64,000 nt of DNA. It comes from an uncultured bacterium. Its GTDB lineage: Bacteria; Verrucomicrobiota; Kiritimatiellia; CAIKKV01; CALHGX01. Where the stretch lies: contig CALHGX010000012.1 of the NCBI GenBank assembly GCA_938031185.1, positions 16,185-80,184 on the forward strand, in the 5' to 3' direction. The stretch's first letter is position 1. Every line of letters starts with the position of its first letter. The notes under the pieces were generated by a model, which searched no databases, was not told where the DNA came from, and saw only the letters and a program-made list of their open reading frames with translations. Below, piece after piece: positions 18,535 through 26,756 of this stretch. The position numbers and the translations under genes were made by a program.

Positions 18535-18986
18535 GGCCTGTCCCTCTTGTCGTACACCGTCTTCTTGTCACGCGGAGCCCACCAGAAGTCATTTGCTTCC
18601 ACCGGATCCCACCGCCCAACGCGGCCTTGGCGGCGCACCAACGGCACATGCCGTTGCTCCTCCCACTCGTGCAGCAGTCGGTCGGCGGTGAGCAAGATGC
18701 CCATGATGGCGCCATGCTTGCGGATCGCCTCGAGGCTGTAGTTGGAACAGGATGGGATCATGGGACAGCGAGAGGCGGTAACGGACGTAAGACACCGCTG
18801 GTAGAAAAAAAGCCAGCCCCGACAGTACTGGCGTGCGAGAGAATCTTGCGCAGGGGGCACGGCCTCTCGCGCGGGCCAAGGGCCCCGCATGGCATCGCCC
18901 TCCGCAGCCCACACCAACCGCCCTGCGCAGAGGAAACTCCCCAGTATGGCCGTGCGCAGCCAGACCGCTCTTGTCCAAGCGCTCAT
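18531..18986 (-). CDS. yidD: Membrane protein insertion efficiency factor, YidD family
   Basis: A small protein thought to assist YidC-mediated membrane insertion. The family core is complete: RGWLFFYQRCLTSVTASRC, CPMIPSCSNYSLEAIRKHGA and GILLTADRLLHEW, with the conserved Cys and Tyr-Ser-Leu pattern. The chosen ATG (18984-18986) gives a hydrophobic N-terminal segment WLRTAILGSFLCAGRLVWA, longer than in short E. coli YidD (about 85 residues). The frame stays open farther upstream but reads as low-complexity Arg/Lys. Neither rnpA, rpmH nor yidC, the usual neighbours, is in this window. Confidence 0.88.
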   Translation of the reverse strand: MSAWTRAVWLRTAILGSFLCAGRLVWAAEGDAMRGPWPAREAVPPAQDSLARQYCRGWLFFYQRCLTSVTASRCPMIPSCSNYSLEAIRKHGAIMGILLTADRLLHEWEEQRHVPLVRRQGRVGRWDPVEANDFWWAPRDKKTVYDKRDRP

Positions 18987-19161
18987 GCGCCGGATGATAT
19001 CCCGCCCTCTCCGCAAAACGCAATCCCGGTCGCGCCTTCCCCGCGCGCAGCGAACTGCGCGACTTGCCTTATGGCCTTCCGGTCCGTGGTTCGTGGTCTC
19101 TTCTTCCCGCTTCCCCCTTTCCACTTCCCCCTTCCTCCTTTTTGCGCCAACATTGTGGCCG

Positions 19162-19983
19162 ATGAAACGAGCGGAACAAAGAACAACACTGATCCTCCCA
19201 CGGGAAAGCACTGCGGGCGCAACCCCCGCGATCCGGTGTCGCCCAGGCGGCCGCTACTGGCTATTCGAATCACTCGATTCCACCAATCGCTGGGCACGGG
19301 AGAATGCCGATCAGCTCCAGGATGAGGATATGATCTTGGCCAAGAACCAAACCGCGGGCATGGGCCGGTTGGGCCGCTCGTGGGTGACGCCGCCCGGCAA
19401 GTGCCTCACGATGTCCTTCATTGTTCGCCGTTCCGCCCTTTCACCGCATGCAGCCGCGGTTGGTCCGGCCGCCGCGCTGGCCGTTCGCGCGCTCCTGGCG
19501 GATTTTGGCATCCCTGCAAAAGTCAAATGGCCCAATGACGTGGAGGTAGACGGCGCGAAGATTTGCGGCATCCTGGCCGAGCAGTTCGGCCAGGAACCGG
19601 TGCTCATCATCGGCATCGGGTTGAACGTAAACATGACGGCGTGGGATTTTCGTCAGGCCGCGCTGGGGCGTCCGGCCACTTCGATGCGCCTCGCACTTGG
19701 ACGGCGCGTGGGCATGGTCCGCCTGCCCAAACGCCTGCGCCCGCTGTGGGAAGCGCGACTGACCCGGCTGATGAGCGGCGGTTTTGCCGCGCTTCGCCCC
19801 GAGTGGGAGCGCCATGACGCCCTCAAAGGCGCGCAAATCGAGGTGCGGGACACCGCGGGCCACGCGGTTTGCGGCCGGTATCTTGGTGTGGACGACGAAG
19901 GCCGGTTGTGTTTGGAAACGACCGCGGGCGAGGTTCTTTCCTTCTGGAGTGGCGACGTCGAGCGGGTGTGCCGGCCTTCCTGA
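19162..19983 (+). CDS. birA: Biotin--[acetyl-CoA-carboxylase] ligase
   Basis: Attaches biotin to the carboxyl-carrier protein via biotinyl-AMP; about 273 residues. The catalytic domain has LFESLDSTNRWARENA, ILAKNQTAGMGRLGRSWVTPPGK (the biotin/ATP loop, here with GMGRLGR), VKWPNDVEVDGAKICGILAEQ and GIGLNVNM. The C-terminal SH3-like part includes AVCGRYLGVDDEGRL. There is no N-terminal winged-helix DNA-binding domain, so this is a group I ligase that should not regulate transcription. The ATG at 19162 has a weak ribosome binding site; the frame is open upstream but without family sequence. Confidence 0.92.
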   Translation: MKRAEQRTTLILPRESTAGATPAIRCRPGGRYWLFESLDSTNRWARENADQLQDEDMILAKNQTAGMGRLGRSWVTPPGKCLTMSFIVRRSALSPHAAAVGPAAALAVRALLADFGIPAKVKWPNDVEVDGAKICGILAEQFGQEPVLIIGIGLNVNMTAWDFRQAALGRPATSMRLALGRRVGMVRLPKRLRPLWEARLTRLMSGGFAALRPEWERHDALKGAQIEVRDTAGHAVCGRYLGVDDEGRLCLETTAGEVLSFWSGDVERVCRPS

Positions 19984-20132
19984 TCCACGTCTGCCGCGCC
20001 AGCAGGGAAGGTTCGCGGGACGTTCGCCCCCCATTTCTCAGTGCAGGCGTTGGCATGGCGCCTAGAGGGGTGAGCCTTTGGTGAGCGGCCCTTCGCATCA
20101 TTGAGGCCCCGCCCACCACAAGGGACTTGAGT

Positions 20133-20160
20133 TTGACAGCCCGCTTCGACGCACTATAGT
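20133..20160 (+). promoter_or_regulatory. Sigma70-type promoter of the potABCD operon
   Basis: Consensus TTGACA at 20133-20138, a 16-base spacer, then TATAGT at 20155-20160. The likely transcript start is near 20167, about 31 bases before the potA ATG. This is the best promoter match in the window. Confidence 0.72.
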
Positions 20161-20197
20161 GAGCGCCGGAACCCTTGGGGAGATCGGCGTTCACGTC

Positions 20198-21358
20198 ATG
20201 TCCGAGTTCCTCGAATTTGAAAACGTTTCCAAGTCGTTCGGCGCCATCCGCGCTGTGGATGGCGTTTCTTTTTCCGTAAAACGCGGCGAATTTTTTTCGC
20301 TGCTGGGCCCCAGCGGGTGCGGGAAGACGACGCTGCTGCGGATTGTGGCGGGTTTCGAGCAGCCCGACGCCGGACGCGTGCGTTTGGACGGCCAGGATCT
20401 GACCGATCTGCCGCCGCATCAGCGGCCGGTCAACACGGTGTTCCAGAGCTACGCGCTGTTTCCCCATCTCAGCGTGCGCGAGAACATTGCGTTCGGGTTA
20501 CGTGTCGCCGGCCGTCCGCGCCGCGAAATCCGGGAAGAGGTGGACAAGATGTTGCGCCTGATCCGCATGGAGGACCAGGCGCACAAGAAGCCCGCGCAGA
20601 TCAGCGGCGGACAAAAGCAGCGCGTGGCCGTGGCGCGCGCGCTGATCAACCGGCCTCGGGTGCTGCTGCTGGACGAACCGCTGGCGGCGCTCGATCTGAA
20701 GCTGCGCCAGCACATGCTGCTGGAACTGGATCTGATCCATGACGAAGTGGGCATCACCTTCCTCTACGTCACGCACGACCAGACTGAGGCCATGAGCGTG
20801 AGCGACCGCATCGCCGTGATGAACGGCGGCCGCGTGGAGCAGATCGGCACGCCCACCGAAGTGTATGAGGCGCCGCGAAGCAGTTTCGTGGCCGCTTTCA
20901 TCGGCGACACGAATTTCTTCGACGGCGTGGTGACCGCCCTCGAGGATCACGACTACTGCCGCCTGTCCATTCAGGGACTGCCCGACGTGCTCTGCTACAA
21001 CGACAAGCAGAACCAGCCCGGCGATCCGGTGCATCTGATCGTGCGGCCCGAGAAATTCCGGATTTCCCCCGAACCGCCCCCTGCCGATCCCCGGCGCAAC
21101 ACACTGGAAGGCGTGGTCGAAGACGTGATCTACATGGGCAATCACACCCGCTACTGGGTGCGGCTGGACGGGCATCGCCTGGCCGTTTTTCAACAGCACC
21201 GGCGCTTCATGCTCGACGAAAAGCCCATCCGATGGAACGACCGGGTGTGGCTGTCTTGGGATGCCAACGACGGATACATGCTCGAACGCTACAACGTCTC
21301 CGACGAGCGGCTCGTACAAAGGCCGCCGGATGTGCTGACCACGACCAAATCGACATGA
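20198..21358 (+). CDS. potA: Spermidine/putrescine ABC transporter ATP-binding protein
   Basis: ATPase that powers polyamine import; 386 residues. Walker A is GPSGCGKTT, the Q-loop region VFQSYALFPHLSVRENI, the signature ISGGQKQRVAVARAL, Walker B LLLDEPLAALDLK and the H-loop VTHDQTEAMSVSDR. The C-terminal TOBE-type domain (EGVVEDVIYMGNHTRYWVRLDG) is typical of PotA. I chose ATG 20198, which begins right at the family N-terminus (MSEFLEFENVSKSFG); the GGGGAG site is somewhat far (about 14 bases). It opens a four-gene set, each overlapping the next by four bases. Confidence 0.94.
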   Translation: MSEFLEFENVSKSFGAIRAVDGVSFSVKRGEFFSLLGPSGCGKTTLLRIVAGFEQPDAGRVRLDGQDLTDLPPHQRPVNTVFQSYALFPHLSVRENIAFGLRVAGRPRREIREEVDKMLRLIRMEDQAHKKPAQISGGQKQRVAVARALINRPRVLLLDEPLAALDLKLRQHMLLELDLIHDEVGITFLYVTHDQTEAMSVSDRIAVMNGGRVEQIGTPTEVYEAPRSSFVAAFIGDTNFFDGVVTALEDHDYCRLSIQGLPDVLCYNDKQNQPGDPVHLIVRPEKFRISPEPPPADPRRNTLEGVVEDVIYMGNHTRYWVRLDGHRLAVFQQHRRFMLDEKPIRWNDRVWLSWDANDGYMLERYNVSDERLVQRPPDVLTTTKST

Positions 21359-22269
21359 AGACCGCCCCTTCATCCGTTCGGGAACCACCGGCTCGAAGGC
21401 CGGACCGCTGGCGATCGCACGAATGGATCGTCACCCTGCCGTCGCTCGGATGGCTGCTGGCGCTGTTCATCGCGCCCACCCTGATTGTGTTTTCCATCGC
21501 GTTCAAACCCGCCGACCTCTTCGGCGGGGTTGGGCCCGGCTGGACGCTCGACACCCTGCGCAGCCTCGGCAATCCGAACTATCCGGCCATCGTTTGGCGA
21601 ACGCTGTGGCTAAGCCTGGCCACCACGGCCGTTTGCCTTCTCGTCGGCATTCCCTGCGGCTACTATCTGGCCCGCGCGCCGATCCGCTGGCGCAACACGC
21701 TCGTCATGCTGACCGTAGTGCCCTTCTGGACCAGCTTTCTGGTGAGGATTTTCGCTTGGAAGCACCTCCTGCATCCGGAAGGACCCGTGCGGCGGGTGTT
21801 AACCGCGCTCGGCCTCTGCGACTCCGCCGCCACGCTGCTTTACAACCCTGGCGCCGTGCTGTTGGTGATGATCTACACCTATCTTCCCTTCGCCATCCTG
21901 CCCATCTACGCCGCCGCGGAAAAATTCGATTATCAGCTCATCGAAGCCGCCACCGATCTGGGGGCCACCCGTTGGCGCGCCTTTCGCTCCGTGTTTCTGC
22001 CCGGCATACGCGTGGCCATCTTCACCGCGGTGCTGGTCGTCTTCATCCCCTGCCTCGGCTCCTTCGTCATTCCAGACGTCGTAGGCGGTCCGAGCGCCGA
22101 GATGATCGGCAATAAGATTGCGCAGCGCGCCTTTTCCGACCGCAATCTGCCCCATGCGGCGGCGCTCTCGGCATTGCTGACCCTGGCGGTGCTGGCGCCA
22201 TTGATCGTGGCCTGGGGCGCAAGAAATCGGAGCGGCCGGCGAGCCGTGCCGGTGCAGGAGGCTTCATGA
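21355..22269 (+). CDS. potB: Spermidine/putrescine ABC transporter permease, PotB type
   Basis: Inner-membrane permease, 304 residues, with six predicted helices starting at WIVTLPSLGWLLALFIAPTLIVF. The EAATDLGATRWRAFRSVFLPG loop is the EAA motif that docks onto PotA. WTSFLVRIFAWKHLL is the PotB-type region after TM2. The start ATG overlaps the potA stop (ATGA at 21355-21358), and the stop overlaps the potC start, so subunits should be made in matched amounts. Confidence 0.93.
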   Translation: MKTAPSSVREPPARRPDRWRSHEWIVTLPSLGWLLALFIAPTLIVFSIAFKPADLFGGVGPGWTLDTLRSLGNPNYPAIVWRTLWLSLATTAVCLLVGIPCGYYLARAPIRWRNTLVMLTVVPFWTSFLVRIFAWKHLLHPEGPVRRVLTALGLCDSAATLLYNPGAVLLVMIYTYLPFAILPIYAAAEKFDYQLIEAATDLGATRWRAFRSVFLPGIRVAIFTAVLVVFIPCLGSFVIPDVVGGPSAEMIGNKIAQRAFSDRNLPHAAALSALLTLAVLAPLIVAWGARNRSGRRAVPVQEAS

Positions 22270-23069
22270 AAACCAGCCGCGTGCCGGCCATGACCATGTG
22301 GCTGACGCTGGTGTTCTTCTATCTGCCCATCGCCGTGCTGGTGCTGGACTCCTTCAACGCATCCCGGTTCGCCGGAACCTGGGGCGGCTTTTCCTTCCGC
22401 TGGTATGCGCGGCTGTGGCGCGAACAGGAGATATGGCACGCGCTGCGCAATTCGATGTTGGTGGGCGTCGCGGCCACGGTGGTTTCCACCGTTCTGGGCA
22501 CCTCCGCCGCCTTCGCGTTGCACCGCTACCGCACCCGCCTGCAGGCCGCGCACTACGCCCTCATATACACGCCGCTGGTCGTCCCGGAAATCCTCATGGG
22601 CATGAGCCTACTGATACTCTTCGTCTCCTTGCGGGTGCAGCTCGGCCTCTTCACCGTCTTCCTCGCGCATGTCACCTTCTGCCTGAGCTACGTCACCATG
22701 GTCGTCCTGGCGCGGCTGCAGGACTTCGATTATTCGATTATCGAGGCCGCGATGGACCTCGGCGCGGACTGGCGGCAGGCGCTGTGGCGGGTCCTCATCC
22801 CCCTGCTTGCCCCCGGCATCATGGCGGGCGCCCTGCTGGCATTCACCCTTTCGATTGACGATTTCGTCACCACCTTCTTCGTGGCCGGCGCCGGCGCCAC
22901 CACGTTGCCGATCCGCGTGTACAGCATGATCAAGCACGGTGCCACGCCGCTGATCAATGCGCTTTCGACGTTGCTGCTCGCGCTGACCTTCCTGGTGGTA
23001 TGGACGGCGCAGCGGTTGATAAGGGACAACAGCGGCCGGGCGGTCCCCGGCGGAGGAGAACGAAGATGA
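22266..23069 (+). CDS. potC: Spermidine/putrescine ABC transporter permease, PotC type
   Basis: Second permease, 267 residues. LTLVFFYLPIAVLVLDSFNASRF is the typical PotC first helix and loop. YTPLVVPEILMGMSLLILFV and the EAAMDLGADWRQALWRVLIPLLAPG coupling motif follow, then SIDDFVTTFFVAG, the PotC hallmark near TM5. It starts on ATGA overlap with potB and ends overlapping potD. Confidence 0.94.
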   Translation: MKTSRVPAMTMWLTLVFFYLPIAVLVLDSFNASRFAGTWGGFSFRWYARLWREQEIWHALRNSMLVGVAATVVSTVLGTSAAFALHRYRTRLQAAHYALIYTPLVVPEILMGMSLLILFVSLRVQLGLFTVFLAHVTFCLSYVTMVVLARLQDFDYSIIEAAMDLGADWRQALWRVLIPLLAPGIMAGALLAFTLSIDDFVTTFFVAGAGATTLPIRVYSMIKHGATPLINALSTLLLALTFLVVWTAQRLIRDNSGRAVPGGGERR

Positions 23070-24109
23070 ACAGACTCTTGAAATGCCTGCTGTGGAGCGG
23101 GGTGATGGCCTGGGCGATCGCGGGCGGCGGATGCCGTCGGGCCGGCCCGGTCCTGCGCCTGTACAACTGGGCCGACTACATCAAGCCGGAACTGGTCCAG
23201 CGCTTTGAGCGTGAACAGGGCTGCCGGGTCATGCTGGACACGTTCGACTCGAACGAGGCGCTCTATGCCAAACTCAAGGCCGGCGCCACCGGCTATGACC
23301 TGATCTTTCCCAGCAGCTACATGGTGGCAGTGATGAGGCATCAGGGCATGCTGCAGCCCATCCGCAGGGAGCTCATCCCCAACCTCAGCCACCTCGATCC
23401 CGCCTACGCCCGCTACACGGCCGACGAGCGCTGCGAGTACAGTGTGCCCTACATGATGAGCAACTCCGGCCTCGCCTACCGCCGCAACCGGGTGCCCGAT
23501 TTTAAACCCACGTGGGCTATGTTCGACCGCCAGGACCTGGCCGGGCGCATGACCATGCTCAACGACATGCGCGAAACCATCGGCGCCGCGTTGAAGTTCC
23601 TCGGCTACAGCCTGAACACCACCAACGAGGCCGAGTTGGCGTCCGCCCGAGATGTCGTCATCCGCTGGAAGAAGAACCTGGCGAAGTTCGACAACGAACA
23701 ATACAAAAACGGCATCGCCTCCGGGGAGTTCCTCGTGACGCACGGCTACAACGGGGACGTCCTGCAGGTCATGACTGAAAATGAAGACGTGGCCTATGCG
23801 CTGCCACGGGAAGGCGTGTCCATTGCGTGCGACGAGATGGCCATCCCCATGGGCGCCCGCGAGGTGGAACTGGCCCATGCGTTCATCAATTTCCTGCACG
23901 ATCCCGCCATCGCCGCCGAAAACGCCGAGTTTACCTGTTTCCTGTGCCCGAACCTGGCTTCTTATGAACTGTTGAGCGAGGAGATCCGCCACAACCCAGC
24001 AGTGTTTCTGCCTGAAGACATTCTCGCTCGTTCAGAGGTGATCCGCGATCTGGGGGCGGACAACGCGAAGTACATCCGCGTGTGGGACCAGATCAAAGCT
24101 GCGGAATAG
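23066..24109 (+). CDS. potD: Spermidine/putrescine-binding lipoprotein, PotD type
   Basis: Solute-binding protein of the polyamine importer, 347 residues. The N-terminus has a hydrophobic stretch and a Gly-rich lipobox ending at Cys23 (AIAGGGC), so it is probably anchored as a lipoprotein rather than freely periplasmic as in E. coli. The mature part begins LRLYNWADYIKPELVQRFE, the standard PotD/PotF opening, with DTFDSNEALYAKLKAGATGYDLIFPSS. The WADYI Trp and the acidic residues in later loops fit amine binding. It has a GGAGGAGAA site and overlaps potC by four bases. The start of the gene is certain. Confidence 0.92.
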   Translation: MNRLLKCLLWSGVMAWAIAGGGCRRAGPVLRLYNWADYIKPELVQRFEREQGCRVMLDTFDSNEALYAKLKAGATGYDLIFPSSYMVAVMRHQGMLQPIRRELIPNLSHLDPAYARYTADERCEYSVPYMMSNSGLAYRRNRVPDFKPTWAMFDRQDLAGRMTMLNDMRETIGAALKFLGYSLNTTNEAELASARDVVIRWKKNLAKFDNEQYKNGIASGEFLVTHGYNGDVLQVMTENEDVAYALPREGVSIACDEMAIPMGAREVELAHAFINFLHDPAIAAENAEFTCFLCPNLASYELLSEEIRHNPAVFLPEDILARSEVIRDLGADNAKYIRVWDQIKAAE

Positions 24110-24113
24110 CCGA

Positions 24114-25040
24114 TCAACGTGCGAGCGCGGCTGCCAGCGCTACCCGCACACGCTCGGCCTCCCTGCCGCGGCAAACCACCACCAGCGGCGTAGGCTGGGC
24201 GCCCGGCGGCGCCTCCGCTCGCGTCAACCCCGCGCCGGCGTCCTCCCACAACTCGACGGCGCCCGCCGGTGTGCGCACCAGCCCCTTGACGCGATAAACA
24301 GCCTCCCGCACCGCCTCCACGGCCCGTCGCACCTGTTCGAAGTCGGCTACCCCGCCCCTCATGTTCAGCGAGACCGTGTCGAAGTTGGGATCACGGCAAG
24401 GGGCATACCTACCGGCGGGAACACGGCTGTGCGATGCATGCGGAAACCACTCAAAGGCCGTTTCGCAGCGAATCGTTCGCCGTAGAACCACATCCGGCCG
24501 CCGGGCCCGGATCGCCGCTTCGGCTTCGCACAGGACGGCTTCCGAATACAGGTCCGTCTTGTTCAACAGAATCAGGTCCGCCGATTCGGCCTGCGCCATG
24601 ATCACCGGCAGCGTTCGGCATAGCTTCAAGAACCGGCCTGGATCCAGTACCAGTACCACCTGTGCCTGCCGGTAGAAAGCGTCAAGCTTCGTTTCCCGCA
24701 ACATGGTCTCCATGACCCGCGGATCGGCCATGCCGCTGGCTTCGATCACCACCCCTTCCAATCCCTCCGTGGCGATGCGCGTCCGCAATCCGCTCAAGAC
24801 GTCCACAAACTCCGTGACTTTGCAGCGGCAGAAAATGCTGCCGCCGGCCACGCCAATCGTATCGCTCCCGCCGTCTGCGCGCAGCAGACCGGCATCCACA
24901 TCCGTTTCGGAAAACTCGTTGACGATGAAAACCAGCCGCCGCCCGGTGTGGGCCGCCTCGCGTGCGAGGCGGCGGAGAAGCGTTGTTTTGCCGCCGCCGA
25001 GAAAGCCAGCCACCAGAAGGATCGGATGGGTCATGCGCAT
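24114..25040 (-). CDS. CobW/COG0523-family GTPase with altered metal motif
   Basis: A G3E P-loop GTPase of 308 residues. Walker A is GFLGGGKTT (12-20), the switch region VNEFSETDVDAGLL, and the guanine motif LLNKTDL. A C-terminal CobW_C-like domain follows (FDTVSLNMRGG, YRVKGLVRT). The family normally carries a GCxCC metal site; here the region reads GGSIFCRCK, leaving only Cys71 and Cys73 as a CxC pair. ATG 25040 and 25034 are both possible. It follows the URO-D/thioredoxin gene by 46 bases on the same strand and probably works with it, for instance as its metal or cofactor chaperone (inference). It is convergent with potD. Confidence 0.85.
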   Translation of the reverse strand: MRMTHPILLVAGFLGGGKTTLLRRLAREAAHTGRRLVFIVNEFSETDVDAGLLRADGGSDTIGVAGGSIFCRCKVTEFVDVLSGLRTRIATEGLEGVVIEASGMADPRVMETMLRETKLDAFYRQAQVVLVLDPGRFLKLCRTLPVIMAQAESADLILLNKTDLYSEAVLCEAEAAIRARRPDVVLRRTIRCETAFEWFPHASHSRVPAGRYAPCRDPNFDTVSLNMRGGVADFEQVRRAVEAVREAVYRVKGLVRTPAGAVELWEDAGAGLTRAEAPPGAQPTPLVVVCRGREAERVRVALAAALAR

Positions 25041-25086
25041 GCGGCCGCCCCCTGCGCCGCCGTGTCGCCGTTCGGCCAAGTCGCAT

Positions 25087-26469
25087 TCACTTTGCCTTTC
25101 GCGCAATGGCTTCTTCCAGTCGCGCCACCAGTGTGTTCTGATCAGGAATGATCGAGGAAAACGCAACTTCGCCGTCCACGCAGATCGTCGGCACATTGCG
25201 CACACCCAGGCGGCTCATGGCCGCCAATCCCTCCCGTGTCGTAATGCGGTGTTCCCGCACGACAATGGGATGGGAAAGCCGTCGGACCGCCCGCTGCACG
25301 GCATCCATCATGTACTGACAAGGCGCGCACGAGGCGGAATCCAAGGTGATGACATCCACGATCACGTTCGGCTCTCGCTGGTAGTCCGGCAACGCAACGG
25401 TGGCGGCTTCGGCCGCCGTCTTGGCCACGATGGTGCGCTTGGCCACCTCGCGGTGGTAGGCGTCATGGACCATCTCGGCCACCGCCTGCAAATTCCGCTC
25501 CGGCACGTCGTAGGGCAGATCGCAGCCGGGCGCCAGCACGAAACCGCAGCTCCCGCCGATGTCAATGCAGCGGATGGCATCAAGCCGAGCGTCGTCCTCG
25601 TCACCCAGCAGCAGCGCGCTGGTCAGTTTCAGATTGCCGCCAAAGGACTTGTCGCGCGGCCGGGTGAAATCGCGCAGCGTTTCCAGGGCAATGTTCTCAT
25701 CAACACAGATGTTGTCAGCCGCCGTTCGGCACATGACCTCCAGATTGCGCGTCGCGTCACCACAGACAAACAGCGAGGACAGCGCCCCGCGCCCGCGGAT
25801 GTGGTCGAATATCGTGTCCACCGCCGGCGCCACAAAGGACTCGAAGTGCTCCGGCGAAATCTGGCTGGTCATCGGGTCCACCACCGCCACAACGTCCGCC
25901 CCGTGTTCGATCCACGCCTGCGCGGCCTTCTGGCCAACCGACGCGCAAAAGCCGATCACCGCCTTGATGTAGTCCGGGTGGTCGAACATCTGCAGGAAGA
26001 TGTTGTTGCCCATGAGGTGCAGTGCCAGCGTGAACGGGCCGCAAATCAGCCCGTAGAGCGCCACCTGCGATCCCATTTCGGCCTTGGCGCGATCCAGCGC
26101 CTCCAGTGCGATCGGAAACCGGCCCATGGAGGGATCAAACACCGGCAGGTCCACCAGCGACGCCCCTGCTTCCAGTGGGTGGAACACAACCGACGGCGGC
26201 GTTTTTTCCGACCAATGCAACTTGCACCCGAGCGCTTCCGCCTCCATCTGCAGGTCGAAAATCATCGGCAATCCATCCGGACGATACAACTCCAGCGCAC
26301 GCCGCAAGCCCGCCACGATCGCATCGGCCGAACGCAGATACTCATCCGCCCTTCGTCCGGTGATCTTCCCGCCATGCACACCTACAAACGGCAACCAGGC
26401 TGGTCGTGCGGTGTATTCATTGCGCACGGCCGCCAAAAGCAGTTCTTTCCCTGTCATGTGGTTCTCCAT
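25087..26469 (-). CDS. URO-D (MtaA/CmuA-like) methyltransferase-type domain fused to a thioredoxin-like domain
   Basis: A 460-residue fusion. Residues 5-350 match the uroporphyrinogen decarboxylase superfamily in its corrinoid methyltransferase branch: MTGKELLLAAVRNE, ALYGLICGPFTLALHLMG, GADVVAVVDPMTSQISP, SLFVCGDATRNLE and VLAPGCDLPYDVPERNL. In zinc methyltransferases of this type the metal ligands are His-x-Cys plus a later Cys; here Cys236 and Cys316 remain, but the His position appears to be Phe234. Residues about 370-460 form a thioredoxin/glutaredoxin-like domain with CAPC (381-384) and a cis-Pro in NVPTICVDG. Two ATGs (26469 and 26457) each have a plausible site. It is not the haem enzyme HemE. 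It pairs with the downstream CobW GTPase. Confidence 0.8.
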   Translation of the reverse strand: MENHMTGKELLLAAVRNEYTARPAWLPFVGVHGGKITGRRADEYLRSADAIVAGLRRALELYRPDGLPMIFDLQMEAEALGCKLHWSEKTPPSVVFHPLEAGASLVDLPVFDPSMGRFPIALEALDRAKAEMGSQVALYGLICGPFTLALHLMGNNIFLQMFDHPDYIKAVIGFCASVGQKAAQAWIEHGADVVAVVDPMTSQISPEHFESFVAPAVDTIFDHIRGRGALSSLFVCGDATRNLEVMCRTAADNICVDENIALETLRDFTRPRDKSFGGNLKLTSALLLGDEDDARLDAIRCIDIGGSCGFVLAPGCDLPYDVPERNLQAVAEMVHDAYHREVAKRTIVAKTAAEAATVALPDYQREPNVIVDVITLDSASCAPCQYMMDAVQRAVRRLSHPIVVREHRITTREGLAAMSRLGVRNVPTICVDGEVAFSSIIPDQNTLVARLEEAIARKAK

Positions 26470-26715
26470 CCGCTCCTAAAAGCCCCTTATACTGAGCCGC
26501 ACGGAATAGGCAACCCTTTTGCCGAAGCAGGGGCCAGAGCGGCCTTCCCGCGCGGCAGACGACGCGCTGAGGACGTCCACCGACTGCTACAGACGGACGT
26601 GAGACACCGCCCCCGTTCCCCGCAGGCAAATGATAGCGGCAGCGACCCCTCCCATGGATATGGCCACGTGGATGGTGGAGCGCGTTGCCAATCCTCTAAC
26701 GAAACAACAGCTACC
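26470..26715. other. Intergenic region upstream of the URO-D/thioredoxin gene
   Basis: About 250 bases that should hold the promoter of the URO-D/CobW pair. A short minus-strand open frame (26487-26747) is Ser/Arg/Pro-rich and lacks a site or protein character. No RNA gene or repeat was seen. Confidence 0.4.
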
Positions 26716-26745
26716 GCCCCCCAACCAGGCAATCTGTTGGGGGGC
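26716..26745 (-). terminator. Strong hairpin after the GH51 gene
   Basis: A perfect 10-bp inverted repeat (GCCCCCCAAC at 26716-26725, GTTGGGGGGC at 26736-26745) with a 10-base loop, eleven bases beyond the GH51 stop. No U-run follows on the minus strand, so termination may be factor-assisted or the hairpin may protect the mRNA end. Confidence 0.5.
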
Positions 26746-26756
26746 AAACGATCGGC

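Noticed and set aside
19044..19061. Hairpin CGCGCAG-CGAA-CTGCGCG between yidD and birA as an RNA gene
   Set aside because: Only seven base pairs, and likely part of the dispersed element; no RNA family features.
25087..26469. Haem-pathway HemE assignment
   Set aside because: The CG and PGC cysteines and the fused thioredoxin domain fit the methyltransferase branch, and no haem genes are nearby.
26487..26747. Possible small gene upstream of the URO-D gene
   Set aside because: It overlaps the hairpin and has low-complexity composition and no ribosome binding site.
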